Below, in pieces: positions 48,928 through 57,033 of a stretch of 64,000 nt of DNA. The stretch spans positions 1-64,000 of the forward strand of contig JBKQHO010000031.1 in the NCBI GenBank assembly GCA_052267165.1. Direction: 5' to 3'. How positions within the stretch are numbered: the first letter of the stretch is position 1; every line of letters begins with the position of its first letter. Source of the stretch: CAWICD01 sp052267165 (GTDB taxonomy: Bacteria; Vulcanimicrobiota; Vulcanimicrobiia; Vulcanimicrobiales; Vulcanimicrobiaceae). A model generated the notes under the pieces. That model did not search any database and was not told the origin of the DNA. It saw nothing but the letters and a program-made list of their open reading frames with translations. Position numbers and translations under genes: made by a program.

Positions 48928-50567
48928 TGATACGCGTTCCAAGACGCCGTCACGGGGTTCGGCGTGAATTGAGTGAAATCGGGATTGATCGGTTGGATCT
49001 GGCGCGGCCACCAGATCGGCAGGACCGGGACGTCGCGCGTGAGGATCGCTTCGATCCGCGCGTAGGCCGCTTTTCGGGTCGGGAGGGCAAAGTGGGTGAC
49101 TGCGATTTGCTCGGCCGCGTCGAGCTCGGCGTTGCAGTAGAAGCTTTCGTTGTTGCCGTTGGGGGGCTGGGCGCTGCAGACGAAGAGCGAGGATTGATCG
49201 GGGTCGATCCCGGCGACCCACCCCGTCCAAGCGATGTCGTATTTGCCGTTTTGCAGAATCCCACCCTGGCCCTTGGTGGCAAAGAGGAGCGAACCGAGGT
49301 AGAACTTCGGCTCGAGCTCGATGCCGAGCTGGCGCAGCATGGCCTGGACCTGCACCACGGCGAGCCGCCGCGTGGCGTTCGAGACGTTGGTCGCGATCGT
49401 CAGGGCGAGGCGGTGGCCGTTTTTGGTGAGAATGCCGTCGGGGCCGGGCAACCAACCGGCCTCCGCCATGAGCGCTCTGGCTTTGGCGAGATCGTAGGGA
49501 TAGCGCGTGACTTGCGCGGCGTGCGCCCACATGAAGGGCGGCAAATCTTGATCGGCCACGGTCGCCGAGCCGAAAGTGAGCACGTTGACGAGCCGGCGCC
49601 GGTCGATCGCGTAGGAGAGCGCCTGACGCACGCGCACGTCGTCGAGCGGCGGGTGCTCGGTGTTGATTTGGATGCGCTCGTACTCGTTGCGGTTTTGCAG
49701 TACGACCTTCGTGTCGGCCAGCGGCTTGAGGTCTTTGTATTCCTGCGGGGAGGCTTCGAATTGCCAGTCGAGGTCGTGCGTGCGCAGCTGATTGAGCTCG
49801 GTGTTTTCGTCGGGAACGATCTTGAGCGTGATCTGCTTGACTTTCGGGGCGCCCAGAAAGTAGGCGTCGTTGGCGAGGAAGGTGAGGTGATCGCCGCGGA
49901 CCCACTCCTTGAACTTGAACGGACCCGTGCCGATCGGGGCCGAGTTGAACGTGATGTCGTTGATGTTCGGCAGCTTGCCGAGCAGATGCTCGGGCACGAT
50001 GTAATAAGGATTGTCGCTCTCGGCGAACAGCGTGTTGACGGCGGGAGCGAAGCGCTGCTTCATGTGGAAGACGACGGTGGCGTCGTCGGGCGTGTCGAGC
50101 GATTTAACCAGTTCGTAACCGGTCCGCGAGATCACATTGTTGGCGTTGCTCATGATCGCGCGCCAGCTGAACGCGACGTCCTTGCTGGTGAACGGAGCCC
50201 CGTCGTGCCAGAGCACGTTGCGACGCAAGTGATAGGTGATGGTCAAGCCGTCCGGACTGATGCCGCCGTTTTGCAGCGACGGCACTTCGGTGGCCAAGAC
50301 CGGGACCTGCTTGCGGCCGCTCTCGTCGACGGTGACGAGCACGTCGAAGAGGAGGCGGCCGATCATGCTCTCCGTCGTGTTGCCGGCGAGCAACGGGTTG
50401 AGCGTGTTCGGTGGCGTCTGAATGCCGATCCGCACCTCGCCCGGGCGCGTCCAGGGGTGCCGGCCGCCCGCCGGGCCGCCGGTCGTCCCGGGCTCCGAAG
50501 TGGTCCCGACCTTCGTGCACGCCGCCAAGAGAAAACACATGGCGATGCGGGCAAAGAGCTTGCGCAC
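48915..50567 (-). CDS. Peptide/nickel-type ABC transporter solute-binding lipoprotein
   Basis: This 550-aa SBP family 5 (DppA/OppA) protein has a lipobox CFLLAAC near residue 17, then a Gly/Thr/Pro tether. The mature protein begins EVRIGIQTPPNTLNPLLAGN; LTITYHLRRNVLWHDGAPFT near 120 is the family 5 signature and YERIQINTEHPPLDDVRVRQ near 290 follows. It captures oligopeptides or similar ligands for import. No permease or ATPase genes are adjacent, so it is an orphan binding protein here, coupled to pyrE instead. The GTG at 50567 gives a compact signal peptide. Confidence 0.88.
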   Translation of the reverse strand: MRKLFARIAMCFLLAACTKVGTTSEPGTTGGPAGGRHPWTRPGEVRIGIQTPPNTLNPLLAGNTTESMIGRLLFDVLVTVDESGRKQVPVLATEVPSLQNGGISPDGLTITYHLRRNVLWHDGAPFTSKDVAFSWRAIMSNANNVISRTGYELVKSLDTPDDATVVFHMKQRFAPAVNTLFAESDNPYYIVPEHLLGKLPNINDITFNSAPIGTGPFKFKEWVRGDHLTFLANDAYFLGAPKVKQITLKIVPDENTELNQLRTHDLDWQFEASPQEYKDLKPLADTKVVLQNRNEYERIQINTEHPPLDDVRVRQALSYAIDRRRLVNVLTFGSATVADQDLPPFMWAHAAQVTRYPYDLAKARALMAEAGWLPGPDGILTKNGHRLALTIATNVSNATRRLAVVQVQAMLRQLGIELEPKFYLGSLLFATKGQGGILQNGKYDIAWTGWVAGIDPDQSSLFVCSAQPPNGNNESFYCNAELDAAEQIAVTHFALPTRKAAYARIEAILTRDVPVLPIWWPRQIQPINPDFTQFTPNPVTASWNAYQWEI

Positions 50568-50625
50568 TAGCCTGCTATTAGTCACCGGGAGGCATGCGCC
50601 TCTCCCCGCTTTGGGCTGAACTTCG

Positions 50626-52650
50626 CTACGAGCCGACGGCCGCGACGGCTTCGCGAATCTGCTGCGAGACCTTGGGCGGAGCAGGATCGAAGCGTTCGTG
50701 CCGCCACGTGTACGTGCCCAGCCCCTGCGTCGCCGTGCGCAGCTCGGTGATGTAGTTACTGAGCTCGGCCTGGGGAGCATAGGCGGCCACGCGCTGGAAG
50801 CCCCGCTTGTCGGCCGGTTCGAACGACAGCACTTGCCCGCGCTTGCCGGTGAGCCCGCCAAGAATGGTCGAGGCGCTCTCGTCGGGGACGATCGCTTCGA
50901 TGAAGACGACCGGTTCGAGCAGCACGGGCGCGCACTTCGGCAAACCCTCCCGAATCCCGAGCGAGCCCGCCGTCTTGAACGATTGCTCGCTCGAGTCGAC
51001 CGCGTGGAACGCGCCGTCGATGAGGGTCACGTGGAGGTCGACGACCGGATAGCCGGCAACGGGGCCCTTGGCGAGCGCCTCGCGCACGCCTTTCTCGACG
51101 GCCGGGAAGAATTGACGCGGGACCACGCCGCCGACGATCTCTTCCGAGAACGTCACGCCGTGGCCGCGCTCCCGCGGCTCGATGCGCAGCACGACGTCGC
51201 CGAATTGCCCGTGTCCGCCCGTCTGGTGTTTGTAGCGCGCGTGGATCTCGGTCGACTGCGAGATCGTCTCGCGGTAGGCCACGCTCGGCGGCGCCATGTC
51301 CAGCGCGAGGTGGTACTTGCGCGCGAGCCGCGACATCGCGGTTGCGACGTGCACTTCGCCGAGCCCGAGCAGCTGCAGTTCGCCGGTGAACTCGGCGCGT
51401 GCGACTTGCAGCGTCGGATCCTCCTCGCAGATGCGCGCGAGCATCTGCGAGACCTTGGCTTCGTCGAGCTTCTCTTTCGGCTTGATCGCCACCGCGAACA
51501 GCGGCGGCGCGAGTGCCGGCGTCGGACGGACCGTCTTGTCGGCGACGCCGAGCAGCGTGTCGCCGGTGCGAACGCCCTCGAGCCGGCCGATCGCGACGAT
51601 CTCGCCGGCGACTGCCGACGTGATCGCCTCTTGCTTTTTCCCTTGCAAACGGAAGAGGCCGGCGGAGCGCACCTTCATGCCCTCGCGCGAAGCATCGATC
51701 AGCGTTGCGTCCGCGTTGAGCGTGCCTTCGAAGATGCGCACGACCGACAGCTTGCCGGATTGCGGATTGACGAACGTCTTGCAGACCTGCGCCACGAGCG
51801 GCGCCGCAGCGTCACCGCCGGGCTCCGGGAATTGCTTTTCGACGACGTCGAGCAAGGCCGCCGCGGCAACGCCGATATCGACCAGCCCGGCGCCGACCAA
51901 CACGGGAACGAGCTGATCCTGCGCCGTCTCGGCGTGCAGGTCGGCCCGCACCTCGTCGATCGAAGGCTCGACGCCCTCGAGCAGCTCTTCGAGAAGCTTG
52001 TCGTCGAAATCGCCCAGCGCTTCGAGCAACTTCGTACGCGCTTCGAGCACGGGGCCTTCGAGCTCCGGGCCGATGGCGATCTCCTTGGGCGCGCCGTTCT
52101 CGGCGACGAAGGCGTGCTGTTCGGCAAGATCGATGTAACCGCGGAAGTGCTCCGCTTCGCCGATCGGAATGTGCTCGGCGACGACGCGGTTACCGTACAT
52201 GGCGGAGAGCGCCGCGAGCGTCCCGCGGAAATCGCTGCCGGGCTTGTCGAGCTTGTTGATGAAGAAGCAGTGCGGCATCTTTCGCTCGTCGAGAAACTCG
52301 ACCAGCGCACGCGTCTGGCGCACGCGTTCGGGTGCGGCGTCGATGACGATGACCGCGGAATCCGCCGCGATCAGCGCGAGCTTCGTCTCCTCGAAGAAAT
52401 CGACGAAGCCCGGACAGTCGATGATCGTCAGATCGATCGTGGGCGTCGAAGCGTAAGCGAAGCCGACCGACGTCGATTGGCCGCGATCGATGCACTCGGG
52501 TTCGTAATCGGTGGTGGCCGTGCCGTCGGTCACCGAGCCGCGCCGCGGAATAGCGCCGCACTTCGCGAGCAGCGCCTCAACCAGCGTCGTCTTGCCCGAA
52601 TGGTGTGGCCCGACAATGGCCACGTTGCGACGACGTGCCGAATCACCCAT
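50626..52650 (-). CDS. EF-G paralogue (class II translation GTPase)
   Basis: A 674-aa five-domain translation GTPase, but with diverged GTP motifs: P-loop GPHHSGKTT near residue 17, switch I RGQSTSVGFAYAS near 56 instead of RGITI, G3 DCPGFVDF near 76 instead of DTPGH, and G4 INKLDKPG near 136. Domain IV (SYRETISQSTEIHARYKHQT, QFGDVVLRIEP) and domain V (GLTGKRGQVLSFEP) are present. This pattern is that of the second, non-essential EF-G (FusA2-like) rather than the ribosomal-operon EF-G. The ATG at 52650 begins MGDSARRRN and lies 13 nt past the PHP gene. Confidence 0.88.
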   Translation of the reverse strand: MGDSARRRNVAIVGPHHSGKTTLVEALLAKCGAIPRRGSVTDGTATTDYEPECIDRGQSTSVGFAYASTPTIDLTIIDCPGFVDFFEETKLALIAADSAVIVIDAAPERVRQTRALVEFLDERKMPHCFFINKLDKPGSDFRGTLAALSAMYGNRVVAEHIPIGEAEHFRGYIDLAEQHAFVAENGAPKEIAIGPELEGPVLEARTKLLEALGDFDDKLLEELLEGVEPSIDEVRADLHAETAQDQLVPVLVGAGLVDIGVAAAALLDVVEKQFPEPGGDAAAPLVAQVCKTFVNPQSGKLSVVRIFEGTLNADATLIDASREGMKVRSAGLFRLQGKKQEAITSAVAGEIVAIGRLEGVRTGDTLLGVADKTVRPTPALAPPLFAVAIKPKEKLDEAKVSQMLARICEEDPTLQVARAEFTGELQLLGLGEVHVATAMSRLARKYHLALDMAPPSVAYRETISQSTEIHARYKHQTGGHGQFGDVVLRIEPRERGHGVTFSEEIVGGVVPRQFFPAVEKGVREALAKGPVAGYPVVDLHVTLIDGAFHAVDSSEQSFKTAGSLGIREGLPKCAPVLLEPVVFIEAIVPDESASTILGGLTGKRGQVLSFEPADKRGFQRVAAYAPQAELSNYITELRTATQGLGTYTWRHERFDPAPPKVSQQIREAVAAVGS

Positions 52651-52663
52651 GAGGTTCAAACTC

Positions 52664-54532
52664 CTACCGCTTTGTCTTCGAGGCTTTCTTTTTGGCGGGC
52701 GCCTTCTTCGCGACGCTCTTCTTGACCGCCGGCGCACGCTTGGCCGGTGAAAGGCTGCGTTTGGCAGCCTTGGCCGCCGTCTTGCGCGCGGGCGCCGCCT
52801 TCTTGGCGACGGCGCGCGCTTTGGTAGCGGCCGGCCGGGTAGGGGCTTTCTTAGCGACCGCCTTCTTTGCCGAAGAGGTCTTCTTGACGGCGGCCGCCTT
52901 CGCAGCGGGCTTCGGCGACGCGGCCTTCACCGCGGCAACCTTGGGCGCGAGTGCCTTTGGAGCGGCGGCCTTCGCCGCGGTCGCTTTCGGAGCTTTCGCT
53001 TTGGCCGGCGTGCGCGGCGCGCTTTTTGCCGGCTCCGCTGGAGGCGGCTCGGCGGCGTTTCCGCTCTCGGCGAGCGCCGGTTCAGCTTGAGCGGGCTCGA
53101 GCGGCGCTTCGACCCCGGCGAATTCGGCCTCGGCGGCGTTGGCGGCCTCAGGGCCCTCCCCTTCGAGCGAGAGACCACTTTGTTCGGCCTCGTCGGCCGT
53201 TACCGTAGCCTCCGGCGCCTTCGCGGCCTTGGCTCGCTTCGGACGCGGCCGCGGCGCCCGCTTGGGGGCCGGCGCTTCGGCGGCGGTCGGTGCAGCCTCG
53301 AGCGTCTGCGTCTCGAGGGGGACGTCGCGCTCGACCTGGAGGTCCGCTTCGCCGGCACTTGCCGGCGGCGACGCTGCCGCGTGCGAGCGGCGCTCGCGCG
53401 GCGGAGGCGTCGCCGCGACCAGATCTTCGTCTTCCTCTTCGTCCTCGGTGGCGGACGGCGGGCCTCCGTTTCGTCCGCTGGAGCCGACCTCGGAGCGGCC
53501 GAAGCCGGAGACGCTGCTCCCGGCCGCGGCCGCTGCGGCGCTGCTGCGTTTGCGCAAGATCTCCTCGGTCGCGCGCAGCGCGACCCGGGCGAGCCGGCCG
53601 TTGATCGGAAAGGCGATCTCGTTGATCTCGGCCGCGTCGAGCAGGGCCAAGACTTGGTCGAAGGCCGAGCCCTGGTCGCGCGGGCTGTGAGCGTCGGAGC
53701 CGACCGCGATGACGACACCCTGCGCTTTGGCTTTCCGCAGGAGCCGGAGGTTCACGTCCTTGCAGCGCTGCAGCTGCGCTTCGTCGTCGGCGAAATATTT
53801 GTAGAAGTAGCGGGAGTTCAGCTCGATGGCCATGCCGCGCTCGGCGCAGGCGGCGACGAGCTGATCTTCATAGCGTTCCAGCGATTCGTCGCTGGGCCAG
53901 TGGCCGAATTTGGCCGGCACGTAAAAGTGGCCGACGATGTTGCCGGGCAGCTTGTCGATGGCCTCGAGCAGCGCGGCCATGTAGAGCTCCCAGGTCTGCT
54001 CGACGCCCACGACCTCGTAGAACTCCTTGAAGTCGGGATTGTCGAAAGGCCACATCCAGTTCTCGCCGTGGACCGGATGGTTGATCGGCAGAAAGTGGAT
54101 CGAGCGGATCATCCCGTCGGGACGCATCGCGTCGACGATGTTCTGCGCGTCTGGCCGGCTGCGCGGGTCGTTGTCGATCTCGGCGCCGATCGAGTAGCGC
54201 ATGCCCTTGCGGAGCCCCTCGGAGACGACGGCGGCATGGGCCAGGTCGACGCCGGCCGTCTCGGCCGCGCCGTAGAGGTCGCCGGCTGCTGCCAGCTTGA
54301 GCGCCCGCCGCACCAGATTGACCGCCGAGGGGTCCTCGAAGGTCAGGTAATTGATGTGGTCCGCGACCATCAAGAAACGGGGCGAGGCACGCCGGCAGGC
54401 ATGGAAAAACCACAGGAAGAGCATGCGAGCCGTGTACGGGATCGGCCGTTCCTCGATGAAGGGCTTGTGTTCGCCTTTGGCATGCCCGTGGATGTCGGGC
54501 AACGCTGCGATGCGCGGGTCTTCGGCCGTCAT
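52664..54532 (-). CDS. PHP-domain phosphoesterase fused to a histone-H1-like tail
   Basis: A 622-aa two-part protein. Residues ~1-305 form a PHP domain: LPDIHGHAKGEHKP near 10, MVADHINYLT near 54, SIGAEIDNDPRS near 115, VGHFYVPAKFGHWP near 198 and IAVGSDAHSPRDQG near 270 supply the metal-binding His/Asp/Glu set of histidinol-phosphatase and polymerase-associated PHP phosphoesterases. An acidic linker (ATEDEEEDEDLVAA near 350) leads to a basic region (KRAPRPRPKRAKAAKAPEA near 425). The last ~120 residues are Lys/Ala/Pro repeats such as KKAVAKKAPTRPAATKARAV, like histone H1 or AlgP. The tail should bind nucleic acid. GAGG precedes the ATG at 54532. It is in operon with the EF-G paralogue. Confidence 0.85.
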   Translation of the reverse strand: MTAEDPRIAALPDIHGHAKGEHKPFIEERPIPYTARMLFLWFFHACRRASPRFLMVADHINYLTFEDPSAVNLVRRALKLAAAGDLYGAAETAGVDLAHAAVVSEGLRKGMRYSIGAEIDNDPRSRPDAQNIVDAMRPDGMIRSIHFLPINHPVHGENWMWPFDNPDFKEFYEVVGVEQTWELYMAALLEAIDKLPGNIVGHFYVPAKFGHWPSDESLERYEDQLVAACAERGMAIELNSRYFYKYFADDEAQLQRCKDVNLRLLRKAKAQGVVIAVGSDAHSPRDQGSAFDQVLALLDAAEINEIAFPINGRLARVALRATEEILRKRSSAAAAAAGSSVSGFGRSEVGSSGRNGGPPSATEDEEEDEDLVAATPPPRERRSHAAASPPASAGEADLQVERDVPLETQTLEAAPTAAEAPAPKRAPRPRPKRAKAAKAPEATVTADEAEQSGLSLEGEGPEAANAAEAEFAGVEAPLEPAQAEPALAESGNAAEPPPAEPAKSAPRTPAKAKAPKATAAKAAAPKALAPKVAAVKAASPKPAAKAAAVKKTSSAKKAVAKKAPTRPAATKARAVAKKAAPARKTAAKAAKRSLSPAKRAPAVKKSVAKKAPAKKKASKTKR

Positions 54533-54629
54533 GGCGCCTCGCCAGCCCTCGTAACTGGACTTTTCAGCGGTAAAACCTCCACGCGCAGACTTGCGTTTTT
54601 CGGCATGGCGCCCCTCCGCAGCGGGGGGC

Positions 54630-54654
54630 AAAAAAAAGCCGGCTCGCGGCCGGC
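54630..54654 (-). terminator. Intrinsic terminator in the leader of the PHP gene
   Basis: On the minus strand GCCGGC, loop CGCGA, GCCGGC is followed at once by eight T residues, the clearest rho-independent terminator in the window. It lies 180 nt beyond the alkyltransferase-fusion stop and about 100 nt before the PHP start. It either ends the sigma/anti-sigma operon or attenuates the PHP-EF-G operon. Confidence 0.85.
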
Positions 54655-54670
54655 GGACGAGGGGTTGATC

Positions 54671-54774
54671 TTGCGCAGAAACTAGGTCTGCGCACCTCCA
54701 ATCATCGTGTTGTTACGTTGGTTTCCTTCAGAACTAACGATGATCACCTCCCTTTGTCCGTCTTTCACCTTCAT
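54671..54774 (-). promoter_or_regulatory. Structured leader region ahead of the terminator
   Basis: On the minus strand this stretch contains GGGAGGTGATC, a near-perfect anti-16S match. ATCATCG can pair with a CGATGAT about 40 nt later. A perfect 8-bp hairpin TGCGCAGA / TCTGCGCA follows (54672-54679 with 54687-54694), directly before the terminator hairpin. A short ORF spans the first hairpin. The order of peptide, alternative hairpins and terminator is that of an attenuator or riboswitch-type leader, though no known class is recognised. Confidence 0.4.
54682..54774 (-). CDS. Possible 30-aa leader peptide
   Basis: A 30-codon ORF (MKVKDGQREVIIVSSEGNQR, ending MIGGAQT) between the alkyltransferase fusion and the terminator. 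The ATG has no good ribosome site, but an internal GGGAGGTGATC could drive initiation of a shorter frame. Composition (polar, Asn/Gln/Lys) differs from the GC-skewed noise ORFs around it. If translated it could serve as a leader peptide for the structured region; it might also be chance. Confidence 0.3.
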   Translation of the reverse strand: MKVKDGQREVIIVSSEGNQRNNTMIGGAQT

Positions 54775-54836
54775 TGGTTTGTCTCTGAAGGGGCCGCGGA
54801 CGTTTCGTGCCGACGAACTTCGCCCTGGCACGGCGG

Positions 54837-55574
54837 TCAGACCTTCGTGTAGCCTTCCATCCGCAGAATGCGTGCCTTGAGCTCGATGCCGTAGCCGTAG
54901 TTATGCAGGGCGCCGCTGGCGTCGACGACGCGATGGCACGGGAAGAAGAGGGCGACGGGGTTGCGAGCCATCGCTTGACCAACCGCTCGGGCCGCGTGCG
55001 GGTGCCCGATCTCGCGGGCGATCCAACCGTAGGAGCGCACCTCGCCCGGCGGGATCTGGGCGACCTGGCGCAGCGCGGCCTGCTCGAACTCTGTGAGGTC
55101 GGAAATATCGATCCGTTCCATCTCGGCCCGCCAGGTCCGGAAGAAATTCTTGACGGCCTCGCTTACCCAGGCCGGCGGCTCAGCCGGCCGAACCGGACGG
55201 CGCAGGCGCCGTTCGATCTGCGCGCGGACCGTGGCCGGATCTTCTCCGCGGCCGATGCCCACGAACGTGATGCCGCTCTCGCGCCAGGCGATGAACAACT
55301 CGCCGAGCGGCGACGCGATTTGCGCGAGGCTGTCGGCCTTGAGGGACTTATAGTGATGGCGCATCGACTTGATGTGCTCGAGGATGCGCGGCACCAAATT
55401 TTGGGGAGGCTCGACGACGGGAAGGCACGACAGGCAGTACGCGACGCCTTCGAACTCGTGATAGAGATTCTGGCACGTCTTGCAGTAGCGGAGATGCGCG
55501 AGGACGTGCTCCCGGCGGGGTTCAGCGCCGGCCCGCACCTCGTCCCACAACGCTTCGACATCACAGCACCGCAT
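54837..55574 (-). CDS. Anti-sigma zinc finger fused to O6-alkylguanine-DNA alkyltransferase
   Basis: A 245-aa fusion. Residues 1-70 carry the ZAS anti-sigma motif: Cys3/Cys4, then HLRYCKTC (HxxxCxxC, near 27-34), followed by the usual linker PVVEPPQNLVPRILEHIKSM. Residues ~80-245 are a complete Ogt/MGMT: an N-terminal RNase-H-like part (SPLGELFIAWRESGITFVGI), helix-turn-helix IPPGEVRSYGWIAREIG, the Arg-finger region ARAVGQAMARNP, and the acceptor motif FFPCHRVVDASGALHNYGYG. Its start overlaps the ECF sigma gene by 14 nt. No membrane helix is present, unlike most ZAS proteins. The likely role is to hold the sigma factor inactive and sense or repair alkylated DNA. A merely bifunctional protein without signalling is the alternative. 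Confidence 0.88.
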   Translation of the reverse strand: MRCCDVEALWDEVRAGAEPRREHVLAHLRYCKTCQNLYHEFEGVAYCLSCLPVVEPPQNLVPRILEHIKSMRHHYKSLKADSLAQIASPLGELFIAWRESGITFVGIGRGEDPATVRAQIERRLRRPVRPAEPPAWVSEAVKNFFRTWRAEMERIDISDLTEFEQAALRQVAQIPPGEVRSYGWIAREIGHPHAARAVGQAMARNPVALFFPCHRVVDASGALHNYGYGIELKARILRMEGYTKV

Positions 55575-56214
55575 TGGCAGTCTCTCCCGAGGACGCTAGA
55601 CGGCCCACTTGCGGGCCAAGTATCCGTCGTAAAATGCGCACCGCACGATGCACGTGCGATTTTACGGTCCCGATCGGCTGGTTGAGGATCTCCGCGATCT
55701 CGGGATGACTGCGGCCCTCGATGAACCGTAACGTCGCTGCAGCGCGAAGATGCATCGGCAGCTGCAACAGCGCCTGCTCCACGAGCGCCAAGTCGGTCCC
55801 ACGCTCGACGATCTGCTCGGGCTGCTCCGGCCCTTCTTGCGTGTTATTTAACAGCGCGTCGGGGTCTGCGAGCGCGTCCAGCGCTACGTTCGTCGGGCGT
55901 TTGGACCGGAGTCGGTTCCTCGTTACGTTTAATGTAATCGTATAGAGCCACGGTTGCAGTCGGAGCTCCGCTCGCTGCTCCGGACTCATCTTTCCGAGCG
56001 CGCGGAAAGCGCGGACGAACGCGTCCTGCACGATTTCCTCGGCGTCCTCCCGGTTGCCGGTCATGCGCAGGGCGAAGCCGTAGAGGCGACGCTGGTATTC
56101 ATCGACGATACGCTCGAAGCGCTCGGTCGAGGGGACCGCTTCCGCAGACCGTGGCGGCGCCGGTGCGACCGTTGCGGCCGGCTTGCCCTCGGCGGTCCCC
56201 GCTCTTGGAACCAC
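55561..56214 (-). CDS. ECF-family RNA polymerase sigma factor
   Basis: A 217-aa sigma-70 group 4 protein. A ~30-residue Pro/Ala-rich N-terminus precedes region 2 (RIVDEYQRRLYGFALRMTGN, EDAEEIVQDAFVRAFRAL, WLYTITLNVTRNRLR). After an acidic linker, region 4 reads ALLQLPMHLRAAATLRFIEG, HPEIAEILNQPIGTVKSHVH. The GTG at 56214 is supported by AGGAG 6 nt upstream; it overlaps the upstream secreted-protein gene by 116 nt. The anti-sigma fusion starts inside its last codons. It probably drives its own operon and unknown targets. Confidence 0.92.
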   Translation of the reverse strand: MVPRAGTAEGKPAATVAPAPPRSAEAVPSTERFERIVDEYQRRLYGFALRMTGNREDAEEIVQDAFVRAFRALGKMSPEQRAELRLQPWLYTITLNVTRNRLRSKRPTNVALDALADPDALLNNTQEGPEQPEQIVERGTDLALVEQALLQLPMHLRAAATLRFIEGRSHPEIAEILNQPIGTVKSHVHRAVRILRRILGPQVGRLASSGETANAVL

Positions 56215-57028
56215 TCGAAACTCCTGGGATGACCTCGGCGGGTGAGAGGTTCGCGAGTTCTTCGCGGAACGAGACGGGACCCCTCAGGCTGGCGCCGCCC
56301 CCGGCGCCCGAGGCCCTGATGCTGCGACGGTAGACGATGGTGACTTGGTCGTTGCCTGTCCGGTTCGAGACGTAGCCCGCGATGGTCACCGTCGCGTCGA
56401 GTGCGAGCAGCACCGCGCTCGCGCGGTCGTAAAAAGCGGTTCCGCGCATCGCGATCGTCCCGACCAGCGTCAGGCCGGGCCGGTCCGGGAGCGCGCCGCG
56501 CATCGGACCGGCCGCCTCGAAGCTAACGCCCGCCGCCGTGCGCCCAGCGATCGAACCGGGCGGGAGCTTCTCCAAGTAGCCGTGCAGCGACGAACCCGTG
56601 AACGGCGAGGGGAAGTCGAACGGCAACGGCGCGCGCAGGCTCTGCAGATCGTCGAGCGTGGCCCGGTCGAGCTGCGCGGCGAAGGGCTGGTTGAGGAGCG
56701 TCAGATAATCGGGGTCGTGGTCGGCGGTGGCCACGACCGACCCGTCGGGCGCCATGTCCGCGACGTAGTCCGCCTCGGCCTGACTTTCGGCGCCCTGGTC
56801 GCTGCGCACGTACTGAGCCCTCGCCGAGAGCCGCATGAGACGGCCGTTGCGCTCTTCGCTCAGCGTCTCAGTGCCGCGGTAGTTCACCCGGCTCGTGATG
56901 TCGCCCGCGGCGATCGAGAAGCTGTCGCTGCCGACGACGTCGTACGACTGGTCCGCCTGCGCTCGGCTGCCGAGCCCCGCGACCAAAACGAGTGCGAGGA
57001 GCAACGTGACCGGCGGCGCGCGCATCAT
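56099..57028 (-). CDS. Exported protein of unknown function, first gene of the sigma operon
   Basis: A 309-aa protein with a signal peptide (APPVTLLLALVLVAGLGSRA, cut near QADQS) and a beta-rich body (SFSIAAGDITSRVNYRGTET, GTIAMRGTAFYDRASAVLLA, TVTIAGYVSNRTGNDQVTIV). I do not recognise the family. The last ~40 residues are Gly/Arg-rich and overlap the sigma gene in another frame, so the true end could be earlier in function if not in sequence. RseB/MucB-like or lipoprotein-sensor roles are conceivable because it is co-transcribed with an ECF sigma. The ATG at 57028 follows an ECF-type promoter motif. Confidence 0.65.
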   Translation of the reverse strand: MMRAPPVTLLLALVLVAGLGSRAQADQSYDVVGSDSFSIAAGDITSRVNYRGTETLSEERNGRLMRLSARAQYVRSDQGAESQAEADYVADMAPDGSVVATADHDPDYLTLLNQPFAAQLDRATLDDLQSLRAPLPFDFPSPFTGSSLHGYLEKLPPGSIAGRTAAGVSFEAAGPMRGALPDRPGLTLVGTIAMRGTAFYDRASAVLLALDATVTIAGYVSNRTGNDQVTIVYRRSIRASGAGGGASLRGPVSFREELANLSPAEVIPGVSSGSKSGDRRGQAGRNGRTGAATVCGSGPLDRALRAYRR

Positions 57029-57033
57029 ACGGC

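Noticed and set aside
53087..54685. A 532-codon plus-strand ORF antisense to the PHP-H1 gene
   Set aside because: It is the complementary shadow of a GC-rich repetitive coding sequence, with low-complexity translation and no motif.
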